Assembly: GCA_013398295.1 (NCBI GenBank) | Contig: VZSF01001354.1 | Location: forward strand, 820,526 to 884,525 | Reading direction: 5' to 3' | From: Chionis minor | Taxonomy: Eukaryota; Chordata; Aves; Charadriiformes; Chionididae | Length of the DNA stretch: 64,000 bases | Shown here: piece by piece, positions 39,030 to 50,560 of the stretch | Numbering within the stretch: position 1 is the stretch's first letter | How the letters are laid out: each line of letters begins with the position of its first letter | The notes under the pieces: model-generated | The model's input: the letters and a program-made list of their open reading frames with translations, nothing else | What the model was told of the DNA's origin: nothing | Database searches by the model: none | Program-made: the position numbers and the translations under genes

Positions 39030-39399
39030 AAATATGGGGTTGGAAGAAAATCTGTCTGCAAGCATAATATGCAGTTACATGTAGGTAAAGTTCTTCTCCA
39101 AACATATGAGCCTTAATATTCCTAGAAAAAAAGAAACAAAACTGTATGTTAACTACCGCTAAAGTACTTTGATTATAATTTTAAAAACAGAAATACTGAG
39201 CCTGTGGCAATTTTAAACATCGCAAAAGTCTTGCCTAAACATATCTGCGGCTTTTCTGAAGACAGTTCTGAAGCTTTATTTTTTCTTGAAGATCTTTCTA
39301 AGCAGTTCAGTAGCTTAGACAGAATTCTTTGCACTAACTGGACAGAAAAATTCTTTTGGAGTGGGCTCGGAGTTCAAGATAGCAGAATGTGTGCATGGG

Positions 39400-39934
39400 G
39401 TGGGAACATCCACTGGTGAGGCCACAGCTTGAGTACTGTGTTGGGCACCACAGTATCGGAGAGACATTAAGCTGCTGGAGCGTGTCCAGAGAAGGGCAAC
39501 AAAGCTGGTGGGGGGTCTGGAGAACAAGTCTTATGAGGAGCGGCTGAGAGAGTTGGGATTGTTTAGCCTGGAGAGAGGAAGTTGAGGGGAGACCTTATCA
39601 CTCTCTACAACTACCTGAAAGGAGGTTACAGCGAGGTGGGGGTCAGTCTCTTCTCCCAAGTAACAAGCAACAGGACAAGAGGAAATGGCCTCAAGTTGTG
39701 CCAGGGGAGGTTTAGGTTGGATATTAGGAAAAACTTCTTTACCGAAAGGGTTATCAAGCATTGGAACAGACTGCCCAGGGAGGTGGTGGAATCACCATCC
39801 CTGGAGGTATTTAAAAGACGGGTAGACATGGTGCTGAGGGACATGGTTTAGGGGCGGTTTAGCAGTGTTATGTTTATGGTTGGACTCAATCTTGAAGGTC
39901 TCGTCCAACCCAAGTGATTCTATGATTCTATGAT
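39400..39934 (+). mobile_element. CR1 LINE, 3' fragment (about 535 bp)
   Basis: Sense on the plus strand. It begins 5'-truncated near GTGAGGCCACAGCTTGAGTACTG, continues through the ORF2 C-terminal region and its stop at about 39849-39851, then the 3' UTR (GGTTGGACTCAATCTTGAAGG), and ends in GATTCTATGATTCTATGAT (39917-39934). The last 89 codons are open and read like intact CR1 C-terminus ([31 protein letters not shown]), so this is one of the younger copies. One base appears missing around 39571-39580 relative to the usual L-E-(K)-R-R-L-R-G-D reading, putting the upstream part in another frame. The copy is inactive because it lacks most of the element. Confidence 0.95.
39582..39851 (+). pseudogene. 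CR1 ORF2 C-terminal fragment, open
   Basis: The translated frame contains [54 protein letters not shown] and [17 protein letters not shown] followed by TAG. This is the conserved C-terminal domain of CR1 ORF2, downstream of the reverse transcriptase. No start codon or promoter belongs to it. It is a dead-end retrotransposon fragment, not a host gene. Confidence 0.9.
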
Positions 39935-41382
39935 CCTACCTTGGCCATCTCTGAATTACCTGGGAGATCACAAAAGGAAGAAATAAGTGAGGGGAAGTTA
40001 CCATCAATGTCAAGGGAACACAAATTTCTTATTCCATTTTTGTGAGCGTGCAAGTACAAATGTTTTGTAAACAAAATCACATTGCATAAAGCTGCCATAG
40101 TTTGAATACTGCAAATGTAATAAAGGTTTAAATTACACTCCTAAGCAAGCAATTTTCACAACAGTTTATTTGATGTGTTTAGACTCTTATATTCACAAAT
40201 TATTTGCAAATTAGTTTTTTCCTTATTTGCTATTTGGAAGTTTTTGACAGTGTTTTATGTGAAGAAACTTCATTCACTGAATCTCACACAGATTTTGACT
40301 GGAAGCAACTATTTGCGTATTCATATTTGTTATGTGAGCTGCATGCTGCACAGGTGGCTACCATTACATCCTAACATAGTTTTCTGAGCTACATAGGGAG
40401 GTAAGTGCTTTCACTATTTAGCTTCTCTCAGGAAAAGGTTAGAGATAATTTTTTCCTTTGTTTTGCTTTCTTTTTTTTAGAAAAATCCCTCTTTACCATG
40501 GTGCCTGAGTGTTTTGCTCTAATGGCATAATCTTAGCAGGTGTTATTCATGCCAAAGTAATCCAAATGGAACATTTGCAAATATTTTCATTTTCTTATTT
40601 CCAATGGAAAAAAAGACCGTGAGTATATTCATGTACCACAGATTTAAAAATATTTTGCTAAATGACAGGAGAGAAACATTTGACAAGAACCTAAGATTGG
40701 GTTACTGAGTCTGTAAAAATGTAGTTTGTATAAGGACATGTTTGGGGGAAGAGAACTTTTTGGTTAGGCCTATTAATGCACTTAGGAAAATTGACAAGAT
40801 TTGGCGTACAAAAATATCTTTTCTAGGTCAGAGGTTTATCACATGACTTTAATAAGTACCTTGACTGTTTCCTTATGAGACAATGGCTGCTACTAGTAGT
40901 TTCTTAGAAAGGAGAAAAATGCCTTTAGTCTTTTTCCTGCAGGAGTACTTCACTGTATTGACTAGAAATACAGTGGATATTTCCTTCCCTGTAATAGCAG
41001 GGTGCGATTCTGAATTTGGTTACTATGAAAAATCATTCCAAAGGAGGAGTCCTATTTGAAAAGTGATTACTTTGTGATCTTTTAAAATACTATTAAACAA
41101 ATATTAAGAGGACAGTGTATATTTCTTCTATTAGATTACATTTTCCCTTAGGATTTCTGAATGTTTTACCTATTACTTTTTTTATCATATTACATAAACA
41201 GCTAATATCCATAACTAAAATTTAAAATGGAAAAGAGTTGTACTTTATAGAAGCTAATTTCTCTCTGCAATCATAGTTTCACAATATGTCCAACTATTTT
41301 TATTGTCATACTAGTTTTTTAAAAAAATAAGGCATTAGTATAGCAGATACAGTATTACATTTTAATGATTCTCATTAGGGTC

Positions 41383-41800
41383 TTCGACCAGTGAAAACCA
41401 CAAGGCTGGGGTGGACGAGGTGCATGCTGGCACTCAAGGGCAGTGTGGAGACTCATTGTACGGAGGCAGACATAATCTATTGGGTTGTGAAGAGGAACAA
41501 GGTACTTTATTTCCAGACAGAGGAAGAACACTGATTGCCTCCAGCTTCCCTTGCCTGCTTATCCTTGCACATCAGCCAAAGCCAACCCAAAACCCCTCAG
41601 AAATGCCCCGGTGCTTGCGCAGGTTAAGATGCAAGGTCTGCAGAATGAGTCCAGGTTCCCTGCGGTTTGTGCAGAGTGATGTGCCCTGCAGCCTGGACGG
41701 GATACTGAGGGCTGCTCTCCTCCAGAGCCCCTCGTGGTCCTGTGCAAGCTCCAGCCTTATCATGCTGCCATCCCAAACATGGGTTAGACTCCTCATTTTT
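41383..41800. mobile_element. Possible LTR remnant (GC-richer patch)
   Basis: A patch of clearly higher GC than its surroundings begins and ends abruptly. On the minus strand it has AATAAA (41511-41506) placed as a polyadenylation signal would be in an LTR. I cannot assign a family and found no TG...CA ends with a target-site duplication, so this is only a suggestion. The overlapping 139-codon plus-strand frame has no recognisable domain. Confidence 0.2.
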
Positions 41801-44800
41801 GTTGTCTCAAAGTATTTTCAACTTCCATAAGTATGGGTGTCAGTAAGGGTTTTTCATATTCATAGACTCAAAGCCATTTTCCTTCTAGCCATGAAAGTCC
41901 AGTAAACGAGTTGTTATAAAAGCAGGTCTGCACTCTATGTAGGAGTTATGAAACTTAATGTATCTGCTATTCCTTGAATAAAGTAACTGTGTCAGAAAGG
42001 TATTTTGGTGTATGTTTTTATGGAAAACTGAGGAAAATAGGAATGTAGCCATATACATCCTTCAATATATATCTGCAAGTGTGTACTATCACAAGAACAT
42101 TATAATTGAGGGTACAGGTAAGCGGTTGAAATGTTAAAGAAAAATTACTATAAATAAGATTTCCTTGTTTCTGTGTATTATGATATAATCTTTAATTACA
42201 TGACCAAATACTACTTATTTTACGATTTCAGTAGATATGACATGTTCCAGGGAAAGCTCTTACCATATAGTAGAAAATACCTGAAAGACCTCAACCATCC
42301 CCAAACTCATTTCCCATAGTAATTTGGTTTTGCCTTAAGGCAGAACCTTAAAGAAGAACTGGATAGATACCAAAGAAAACTTTGAGAGAGTATAAGAACC
42401 CGGAGTGGCATGTCATAGAAGAAAAAAAATGGTGGCAGCTTTTATATCATGTATAAGTTCCCATTTCTTAAAAGGGAACATAATCTACAAAGGAAGACTT
42501 TATAAATAGATGACTGATGTCAATTCAGCAATGTTCCCTAAAATGCCCTTGCAAATCTGGGCAGGCAGGTTCAGTATTCCTTTGGGGAAAAACTGGATGT
42601 GCCTAGCCGAGCTTTTAGTTTTGATCAGAACTGTGCTTTTGAAGCAGATCTCCAAGTTGCCTGCACTTAACTGTGCTTTGCTTCATAGCACACAGCAGTC
42701 TCGGCATGCTCAGCATGGATTTCTTTTAGATGAAACTGAAATGGAATAGACTTGGAAAGGACACCTCACGCACCACGCCCACAGCCCAGGAGACATAGTC
42801 CCCAAAAGAAAAAAAATAGTAGTAACAAGCATACAAACAAACTCTGAAATGCATGTTGTGTAGGTCTCAGATTCTTTCCCACCCGGTGCAGCCCTACAGA
42901 GCCGTTTGGCTGCTCTGTTTGCTCATTCAGGCTTAGCTATACTGTCTGCAGATTGCTGCTGGGGATGTATATGGCAGCAAAAGTGTATCACTCGAACAGA
43001 TCCTCTGGAATAAGACAATTTACAGTGATGATGTTCTGATATGAGGGGAGAAGAACACAGCAGAAGCAAACACTTTTTGGAAGAATATGAAAGCTATAGG
43101 TAGCAACCAACAGACCTTGTAGTGGGATTACTGCACAACCTTAATAGCACTGCTTGTTCACTGTGGTAATAATATTTCTACAACCCCAAAAAAACCTGTG
43201 TAATTTTGAGTTTACATATTAATGGCTTCTGGATCTGCATATGTGTGCACATTTTTCTTGTATTTTTCTTAGTTTCTCCCTGTGAAAGGTTGAGTCAATG
43301 TTTTCTTTAATGTAAGATGAATGAAAAAAAATTGTCGGCCAAGATATTTTCTGTAGCTCTTAAAATTAAAATTAAGCTGTATGTGTCCATGTAATACAGA
43401 AATGTGTATGAATTTGTGTAGGTAGAAAGGATTTGTGCATTTTCACCACTCTCCCTTAAAGAAGGACTTTCTAGAGAAACCCACGTACCTTAAAGGACTT
43501 TATTGAAAAAATAGAAGTAAATGTGAATGTATGTATCAACTTTCCCAGACTCTGGATTATATCCCACTGTGCATGGAACAAAACAGCAAGAAACAGATTA
43601 AGTTCAATTATAAGGAAAAATCAGACTTTTGTAATAAGACTACTTGTATGCTGCAGAATTCATGGTGAAACCTTGGGGGGTGTTCAGTTTTTGTGGCATT
43701 TTTAAAGCAGTCAGACTGTTTATTCGGATCCTCTGAGGAAGCTAAGGGCACAGTGGGTAAAACTTCACCCATAAATTAAAAAAATGGCAGCTGTAAATTT
43801 TAAAAAGCGGCATTTGTCTTCAGTACTGATAACAGAAACCTTGGAAAATTTGTAATAGCAAATGTACTGCAGGAAACAGGAGTCCTTATGCTGTCACTTC
43901 ATTACCTAGTCCAATTGTGTGGCAACAAGGTTTGTATTGTGAGAAAAATATGTATGCACTTCTCTGAGTAAAATCCTGCTGGTCCTGTTAAAGCCAAATC
44001 TTGTTGACTTCAACAGAAATAGGGTTTGAAGCAAAATATGTTTTAATAAATACTGGTTAAGTAATAGAGAAATTAAATTAGCTGATCTGGTAGAAAAAAG
44101 GACTGCCCCTCTTCAGAAATGTGTTGTACCACACTGTTTTTTAATTTTTTATATTTATTTTTTAAAATGTATTTGAGACTATCACAGACTTTCAAGTTTT
44201 CCTTTTTTCTGCCTTGTTGGAGCCAAGTTTTACTCATAAATTGTGAGTAGCTGTTAAGTGAAGCGCATGGTTCCTCATGCTATTGTATGAGGTGGCCTGC
44301 CCATATATAAAGCTGAAACGCTTTCAGTTTACCACGCACTTGAAACAGTGCAACTAAAAGTGCTATTGTATGACTATTAATCATCTCTTTCTGCCCCCTA
44401 GCAAAATTAACATGCTGTCTAATCTTGTTGGGAATATATATAGGTACCACAAGATTATCCCGTAATTTCTGCTGGAGTGGGATGTTTAAAAGACTCCCTG
44501 TCAATAAGGTCAACCAGGTTAATTGTAGTCAGCATATGAAGCATAAACACCGATTAAACTTGTGTTTTTCTGTACTCTAGAAATGGCTTGTAACTACTAC
44601 AAAGAGGAAGTTAACTGCAAGGAGTGGGAGCTGGTGAATTATATCATATACTGTTATATATTATTACACATAAGACGGGGGGAAAACATTACTAAAGAAG
44701 AAGATCCAGCACGAGTGCAAGTGAATGTATGATAGCCTAAATAGTGTGAAATCATATGAGAGCATCAAGACTCATCAGGAATACTATTAACTATCAGGCA

Positions 44801-44902
44801 GTGGTCGCCACTGTTAAGAATCATTTGGCCTAACAGGATCCTTTGGGGGATGGCTAATTTATGACAATTTCCTGACTAGTCAAGCTCTGCTGAAGTGAGG
44901 TG

Positions 44903-45133
44903 TTACATGCTGTGCATTCTGAACCTCACAAAACTCGCCGTGGCTTCTGCTGGAACACTTTGAATGCTGTGGTACGTGCAGAGTAAAACAAATCCCAAGG
45001 CAATTCCACCAACAACACCATCACAAATCAGGGCAATATTTTTAATAAGATAATTGACTGAAGTGATGTAGTTGTTGCTGACACTGGAGTGGTATCTCTC
45101 ATTCATAGAATACAAAGGATTTCCATTTAGATT
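44903..45133 (-). other. Unrecognised short open frame with one membrane-like segment
   Basis: The minus-strand frame from just after a TAA to TAA (about 76 codons) reads like real protein. It starts NGNPLYSMNERYHSSVS, then has a hydrophobic stretch IALICDGVVGGIALGFVLL, then CTYHSIQS. Several codons in a row end in C (TAC CAC TCC ... AGC AAC AAC TAC ATC). There is no good polypyrimidine tract and AG upstream, and there is a stop 7 codons before the first likely residue. It is possibly an exon relic or processed pseudogene fragment, possibly chance. I cannot name a family. Confidence 0.15.
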
Positions 45134-45266
45134 TTAGTACAGCTGTCTAATTCTAGTTCCAGAGACACATCCTTATTAAACAAACCTCAGAGAAATGGAG
45201 GATTTTTTTTTTTTTTACTCTTTGAACTGCAATGGTGTTTTTAAAGAACTGAAAGAATTGTACCAG

Positions 45267-45316
45267 TTTTTGGGGTTTGGGTTCGTTTTTTTTTGTTTGG
45301 TTGTGGGGGTTTTTTT
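45267..45316. repeat. T/G-rich low-complexity tract
   Basis: TTTTTGGGGTTTGGG, then T8, then GTTTGGTTGTGGGGG and T7. Like the 13.69 kb tract it has several plus-strand G-runs. Confidence 0.75.
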
Positions 45317-45329
45317 CCCCTGCTGTAGT

Positions 45330-45960
45330 CATTAGCGCGAACTTCTTGGCTCAAGTTAAATAAAACATTCAGTTGTTATCTTTGGCAGATGGATTTTCTT
45401 GACGGCGGACTGAATTTGAGGCCCTATGCTCAGAGTTCAGAGGTTATGTGTGAATTTGTTATGCTTCCTGGTTAACTCAAGAAAACAAATGAATCTGATG
45501 AAATTCTCATGGAGTGTTATTTTTTAGTGTTTCTATAATATACAATAAATTATAATTTATGAGGCGTAATTAAAGAAAAGTCTAGAGGAAGTTGTGTATA
45601 AGATTAGGGGATTATTAAATCAACTTTATTGTGTTTTCAAAACTCAAAAAGGTTTTACAGCTACAATAAATTGTTTGAGAGCACTATCAACCTATACATT
45701 TTAATAATTTAACAAATATTCTGCCATAAAGTGGGGCATGTGGCCAAATCCCAGAGCTGTTTGTGCACACAGTATCTTAATAGCAATGTAATGTTTTTTG
45801 TTTACCTGGGTAATGGCAGAGGGATATGTTCTTATGCATAACACGTGGTGATTGGTCATTAATTTTAATGAACTGCACCTAAGAACTCACGGGAGTCAGG
45901 ATGATAGCTGACATCCCCCTCCTCTTTCCCCATCTGTTGCAGGCTGTTAGATACTGCTAT
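45330..45960. other. Candidate conserved non-coding block
   Basis: Repeat-free AT-rich DNA with a CACGTG E-box (45842-45847) a few bases from an inverted CCAAT box (ATTGG, 45851-45855), followed by CATTAATTTTAATGAAC. The density of homeodomain-like cores and the absence of decay products suggest a regulatory element. This is inference from appearance only. Confidence 0.25.
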
Positions 45961-46218
45961 TGAATATAAGGAGGGAGCATCACTTATTACCTCTCTCGAA
46001 TCATGTTGACCTTTCAGGCTCTTGGCAAAGTGACACCAATGTCAATATACATCTTAATGGGAGACTGAAGGTAGTTATTAATCTCTTTGTACTTGCACAG
46101 AAGGACACAAATAGGGAAAATGTGAATTTATTTAACACAAAGGGCAAGGAGGTGGTATAGAATGGGAAAGCAACAGCTGCAATTGTTTGGGGTGCATTCC
46201 TTAATTTTTTCATCTGCC

Positions 46219-46243
46219 TTTTTTTTTTTTTTTTTTTTTTTTT
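46219..46243. repeat. T25 homopolymer
   Basis: Twenty-five consecutive T, the longest homopolymer in the window. On the minus strand it would be an A25 tail, but the minus-strand sequence 5' of it is not a recognised retrogene and no target-site duplication was found. Confidence 0.9.
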
Positions 46244-46391
46244 GGTCATAACCACAATTTAGAGTGATAGCTGGTTTTGGTCATACCTGGAATCACTATC
46301 ATGCATTACCTAGCATGTTTTTTTGCACACGGCCTTGGTAAACTCTATCCTGCTAGTAGAGTGTAATGTAGTGACAGATCTAAGAGGTCTT

Positions 46392-47020
46392 TTTCAACAG
46401 TAGCTGTTCTGCACTGGATGGTGGGAGCAATGGGGTGAGAGTGAGCCAGTGCAGGCGTCTTTCCAGATCTCAGTGAGAAAGACCCAGCAACAAATGGCTT
46501 AATAAAATAACTGCTTTAATAGGAAGAGAAACATAGATACCCCGCAAATCTTACATCCCTTCAGTTGCCGAGCATGTGAAGCATTTGTGCAGCATCAGTT
46601 GGAGCCTGGATAGATTTTTGCACAGAACACTACGCAGAGAAAATCCTGTTCATCAAAAGAAGCTCTCTCTTTTGGTCATACAATTTTATCACAGGAAAAC
46701 AACTCTGCTCCTAAAGGATGTTCTCACGAGAACTTCTTGCTGCACGTTTAGATAAATGCAAGGTCATGCAGGTGGCGCAATCAACAGCACCCATTGGGAG
46801 CTGCCTACAGGGTTCTCTCTTGCGGTGCTCTGGCTGAGTTTATGTAGCAGCCAAGTAACTTGTGCAGCACTGCGCAGAGCTGAGGGCCCCACTGTATGTG
46901 TAGCACAGTACAGAACAATGCAGCACAGTCCTGCACCTATGTATGTTGGCTGCTACGTGCGTCACTACTTCCTAAACGTGCAACACGCTCCCTATCAGGA
47001 TCAATGGAGTAACTATCAAA
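46392..47020. mobile_element. Possible LTR remnant
   Basis: A patch richer in GC than its surroundings, with CpGs in its right half. On the minus strand ATTAAA (46520-46515) precedes TTGCTGGGTCTTTCTCA, reminiscent of the polyadenylation and U5 part of an LTR. No paired TG...CA ends with a target-site duplication could be fixed, and no family is recognised. Host single-copy DNA is equally possible. Confidence 0.2.
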
Positions 47021-47512
47021 CAATGAAGTAAGTGCAGAGTTGTGTGTAATGTGATATCTGCATTTGCTGACAATACAGCACCTAGAAATCATAATTTATT
47101 TTTCGCTATTCGTGTATGTTCTATATTTAAATAATACAATGTTTTTTCTAGAAAACTAAATATATAAATCTAAAATAAAAAGAAGTCCCTCATCACTTCC
47201 CCATACTAAAAAAATCCAGCAGTTGAGATGAATGAGATTTAATCCAATTTGCAATGGCTTAATCAAGGGAAAGGTTGCATGATAGCTGATGATCTATACA
47301 CATTTTTTGCATCTTATGCAAACATAATTTCAGAGCCTCTTGAAAGGATATGCATGTCTTCATTCATTCATCTATTTATTGCAAAGGAAGAATCCATTTT
47401 CTTCCAGACTATGCTTATCTTTCGTGAAAGGAGTCCTCATTTACTAGTGGAATTGACAAAGACCATGTATCAAGTGATTGTTTCTACCTTTGAAGTAATT
47501 TCATTTTGCGAC

Positions 47513-47543
47513 TATATAAATATATATATATATGTGCACACAC
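47513..47543. repeat. (TA)n followed by (CA)n microsatellite
   Basis: TATATAAATATATATATATATG followed by TGCACACAC. A compound dinucleotide repeat, seen directly. Confidence 0.85.
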
Positions 47544-47619
47544 TTCAGCTACATTTTGACTTAATGAAGAGCTTAATAAAAATCAGCGTTCATAGCTCCC
47601 GTGTAGTCAGATAAATTAG

Positions 47620-48000
47620 TTAATGCACAAACCGAGCTCTTATGTATTATGCAAAAGATTAGCTTTAACATTTGCATAATGTGTTACAAATGACCTACTG
47701 TTTCAAGCAGTAGAAGCTTGGTTAAAAGTGGGTTGAAAGCTGAAGTGACGTCAATAAAGTAATTACTCCTGTCTTGGCACATCTCATTCATTGTCAAAAG
47801 TTCAGGACCCCCTCTAGCACTGAGAGAACAGCTGAAAGATGTTGAAGGTGGGTTAAAGAAAAAATAATGCAGCAGGAGTCAGCAGGAAGAGCAGCGGATG
47901 ATCAGTGTGATGTGGATAGTGGGGATTCTTAGCTCTTCAGCGTCTGATCCGAAATCCCATTAAACTGAAAAGCAGTCTTTGTGCTTTCCTAAAGAGTATT
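47620..48000. promoter_or_regulatory. Candidate enhancer with paired octamers and a CRE
   Basis: An exact 10-bp inverted repeat, ATTATGCAAA (47646-47655) and TTTGCATAAT (47671-47680), contains two POU-type ATGCAAA octamer cores in opposite orientation, 15 bp apart. A full palindromic CRE, TGACGTCA, lies 66 bp further on (47746-47753), followed by an AATAAAGTAATTACTCC homeodomain-like stretch. POU factors bind ATGCAAAT-type octamers and CREB/ATF bind TGACGTCA; that is family knowledge. That they act here is inference. Confidence 0.35.
47646..47680. repeat. Perfect 10-bp inverted repeat of octamer-like sites
   Basis: ATTATGCAAA and its exact reverse complement TTTGCATAAT, separated by 15 bp. 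Seen directly. Confidence 0.9.
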
Positions 48001-48499
48001 AGTCTGGACCACAAACTGCAGATGTGAGGTATGAGATTGTACTAATACAGAACTGATTACTCTGTGAGCTAAACCTCAGATCAGTGTAATTTCTGAGGAG
48101 GAGGGGGGAAACAGTCTTTCCTTACAAATCTGGAAATAATTACATGATAGTTCCTCTACATGAGAAACAGCAAGTGTCTGAATTTACATCATGAGTTCGA
48201 ACACATCTGAGGGTGGCACAGAGAGTGGATTAGAAAGACGTGGTCTCTAGTCAGCCCCTGCTATGCTTCATTATATGGTCAGATACCTTAATATTTCCTC
48301 ACCTTTCGTGTAGGGAAAACTCCTGTGAAAACACTCACAAAGTTTTGGCTTTCTACAGCAAACAGCTTAGAAGAACAATAGGTGCATGGTACTATCACTA
48401 TTCAATACAGATTGTCTGAGTCAGCATTACTCATAAAACATTATTCTCTAGCTGTCTGCTATTAGACAGCCTGTACTGAAGGCATTTCAGTCCCCCTGC

Positions 48500-48680
48500 A
48501 GTCCTGGGGGCCAAACAACCTCTTTAATTGGTGCTATTAAAGGGCCTTCTTAATTTCCTCTCAAACAAAGAATTAAATGAACATGTTAGAATTGTTAACT
48601 CCAGGTTGACCGAGGCATGTGAACAGAGTAATTAAAAGCGGTATGTACTACCACTGATTGTATAATGGGCTTCTCTCTGT
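48500..48680. other. Candidate conserved non-coding block
   Basis: Repeat-free stretch with CTTTAATTGGTGCTATTAAA and AGAATTAAATGAAC cores, ending in GTAATTAAAAGCGG. Called on texture alone. Confidence 0.2.
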
Positions 48681-50009
48681 CATGTGTTGGAAGAAGCAGA
48701 AAGGCATCTTGTGCTGCACGTTGGTCAGGCATAAAGGTACCTAAATTCATTTAATGTACTTTTAATCTAATTTTGAAGGGGATGCTTAATAAAATTTAAG
48801 AAGAAATCAATGAATACACAAAGTATTATCACTTCACATATTTTGTTCTTATTGAAGAAGAAAAAGCATGAAGCAGCCACTTCTTTATATGTTAGGGACA
48901 AGAAGAGTTTGCAATCTAAGTAATTTTTGACCAAGACGATCTTAAAGTACATTTTTCTTGGGGTAGAATAAAGTCTAATCCACTCTTGTAGTATAAAAAG
49001 GCAAGCTGCAGAACCTGAGCTTCTGTGTTGCCAATTCTTATAGCTTGTTAGTATGGACCTTGTAATGTCTCATGGTTCTGGTGAAGCCCCAGGCCCCAGT
49101 GCTGTGTGAAAACATTAGCAAAAGAAACTATTAGGTCTTCAGGTTACAGAGTAGAAGCTTTGAAAAATGGATGTGTTTGAAGAACTGAAAAAAAGGAAAG
49201 TAACCCATTTCTGGGGCTGGGAGGAGGGAAGAGAGAATGGCCAGCAGCGGGGATGGGGGCGTTACAGCACCCACAGGGAATGGCTGCCTTCGGGTGTCCA
49301 CGGCACAATGGTTTCTGCCGCATGGGATGTCGGGTGTTGTCCTTTGCCTCCACCAGCACTCACGCTGCCGACACAGCTTTGGTCAGAAAGCATTGAACTC
49401 TTTAGGGCCCGTGCCTCCTCCAGGATGGGAGCTGCACTCCCGTACCACCAGCTGGGGATGATGAATGTTGTAACCTAGACGCTCCATCCGATACTAATAC
49501 TTCTTCCCACTCTGACTTCTGCTGTTCTTCTGATTCCTTACACAGTGCTGCTCAAATATTTGACTTCTGAATGAACACCCTGTGCTGCTCAGGGACAAAG
49601 GGGAGACTGAGATCCCCTTCCATCCTGTAACGTGCTCAGGCGTAGCAGATGGAGTAAATGGACCTGCTGGTTTCAGCACTGAGCTACCTATGTCTCATTC
49701 CAGCCGCTCCATCAGGAGGAAGATCACCTGCCTGAATGTTCGGTTGAAACCTCTTCTGGGAAAAAGAAGCAAGATACTTAAAATTGTATGTTTCATTCAA
49801 AACTTGTATAATTTCAACGCTTTGGTGATCGTGGGTGGGTGTAAGAAAGTAAGCAGGGCCTCTAAATTACAGTAACTGTTTTCAGAGGCTTGGTAACAGC
49901 CACAAGCACAGCGGATTGAAGCAAGGTCATTTTTATCAATCGGATGAAGTCTCGTTGTTTCACTAGGAAGCAGTGTTTGCAGCCATCTTTATGACAGCCA
50001 GTGTTCTGT

Positions 50010-50560
50010 CTTAATTAGTAATATTATTTCTACTTCACCTAAAATAGCTGAAGGGTTCTCCTGGGATCTATTCTTGGATACAATTTTGTTTAATCTTATT
50101 ATTAATGGTAATAATTTTTTTCTTGCTTGGATTACCATCTATATGCCAATGATTCTGTTATTTAAACAAATAATTATTACACATTACAATTCCATTTACT
50201 GCATGACAATAACAAATCATAGTTATAGCTTATTCAAAGTAAATTAGTTCTAAAACACTAATAAAATTAATTGCAAGATGTTTGATTGGAAGCTAGAGCC
50301 AGTTAAAACAGGAGCTCTTTATCATGGTCTTTGATAGTACATTACTGAGTGGAATAAAGCTACCAGCCTTAAATATCTTGGTGCTTGTTAGCAAACAAAG
50401 AGTAATTGAAACTTGGTTGCTAAGAGACATTATTTCTCATTGTTGACAATCATGATTTTCTTTGATTGCTGCTTCTATTGTTGTTCATTACACAAGCTAA
50501 ATGTTTTCGTATAACACTGTGAAAACATGCTTGGGATTCCAATTGTTCTGTGTGATACCA
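50010..50560. other. Candidate conserved AT-rich non-coding block
   Basis: Dense homeodomain-type cores (CTTAATTAGTAATATT at about 50011, CAAATAATTATTACAC near 50167, AAAATTAATTGCAAG near 50262) and a TTGATTGG/GATTG series, without simple-repeat decay or transposon. It resembles gene-desert enhancers. Conservation is not testable here. Confidence 0.25.

Larger units (their letters stand above)
35726..39399. other. Intergenic or intronic DNA, no gene recognised
   Basis: Unique DNA with a T17 run at 36372-36388, an A/C-rich tract at 38.03-38.09 kb and an 11-bp-period tandem at 38.98 kb. A 133-codon minus-strand frame (36531-36932) has a protein-like look but matches no family I know. No gene could be supported. 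Confidence 0.65.

Noticed and set aside
41411..41830. 139-codon plus-strand frame
   Set aside because: It falls in the GC-richer possible LTR patch where stops are rare by composition. Two antisense frames overlap and no family is recognised.
46756..46790. Retroviral primer-binding-site-like GGTGGCGCAATCAACAG
   Set aside because: Only a handful of bases agree with a tRNA-Lys-type site and no LTR end adjoins it.
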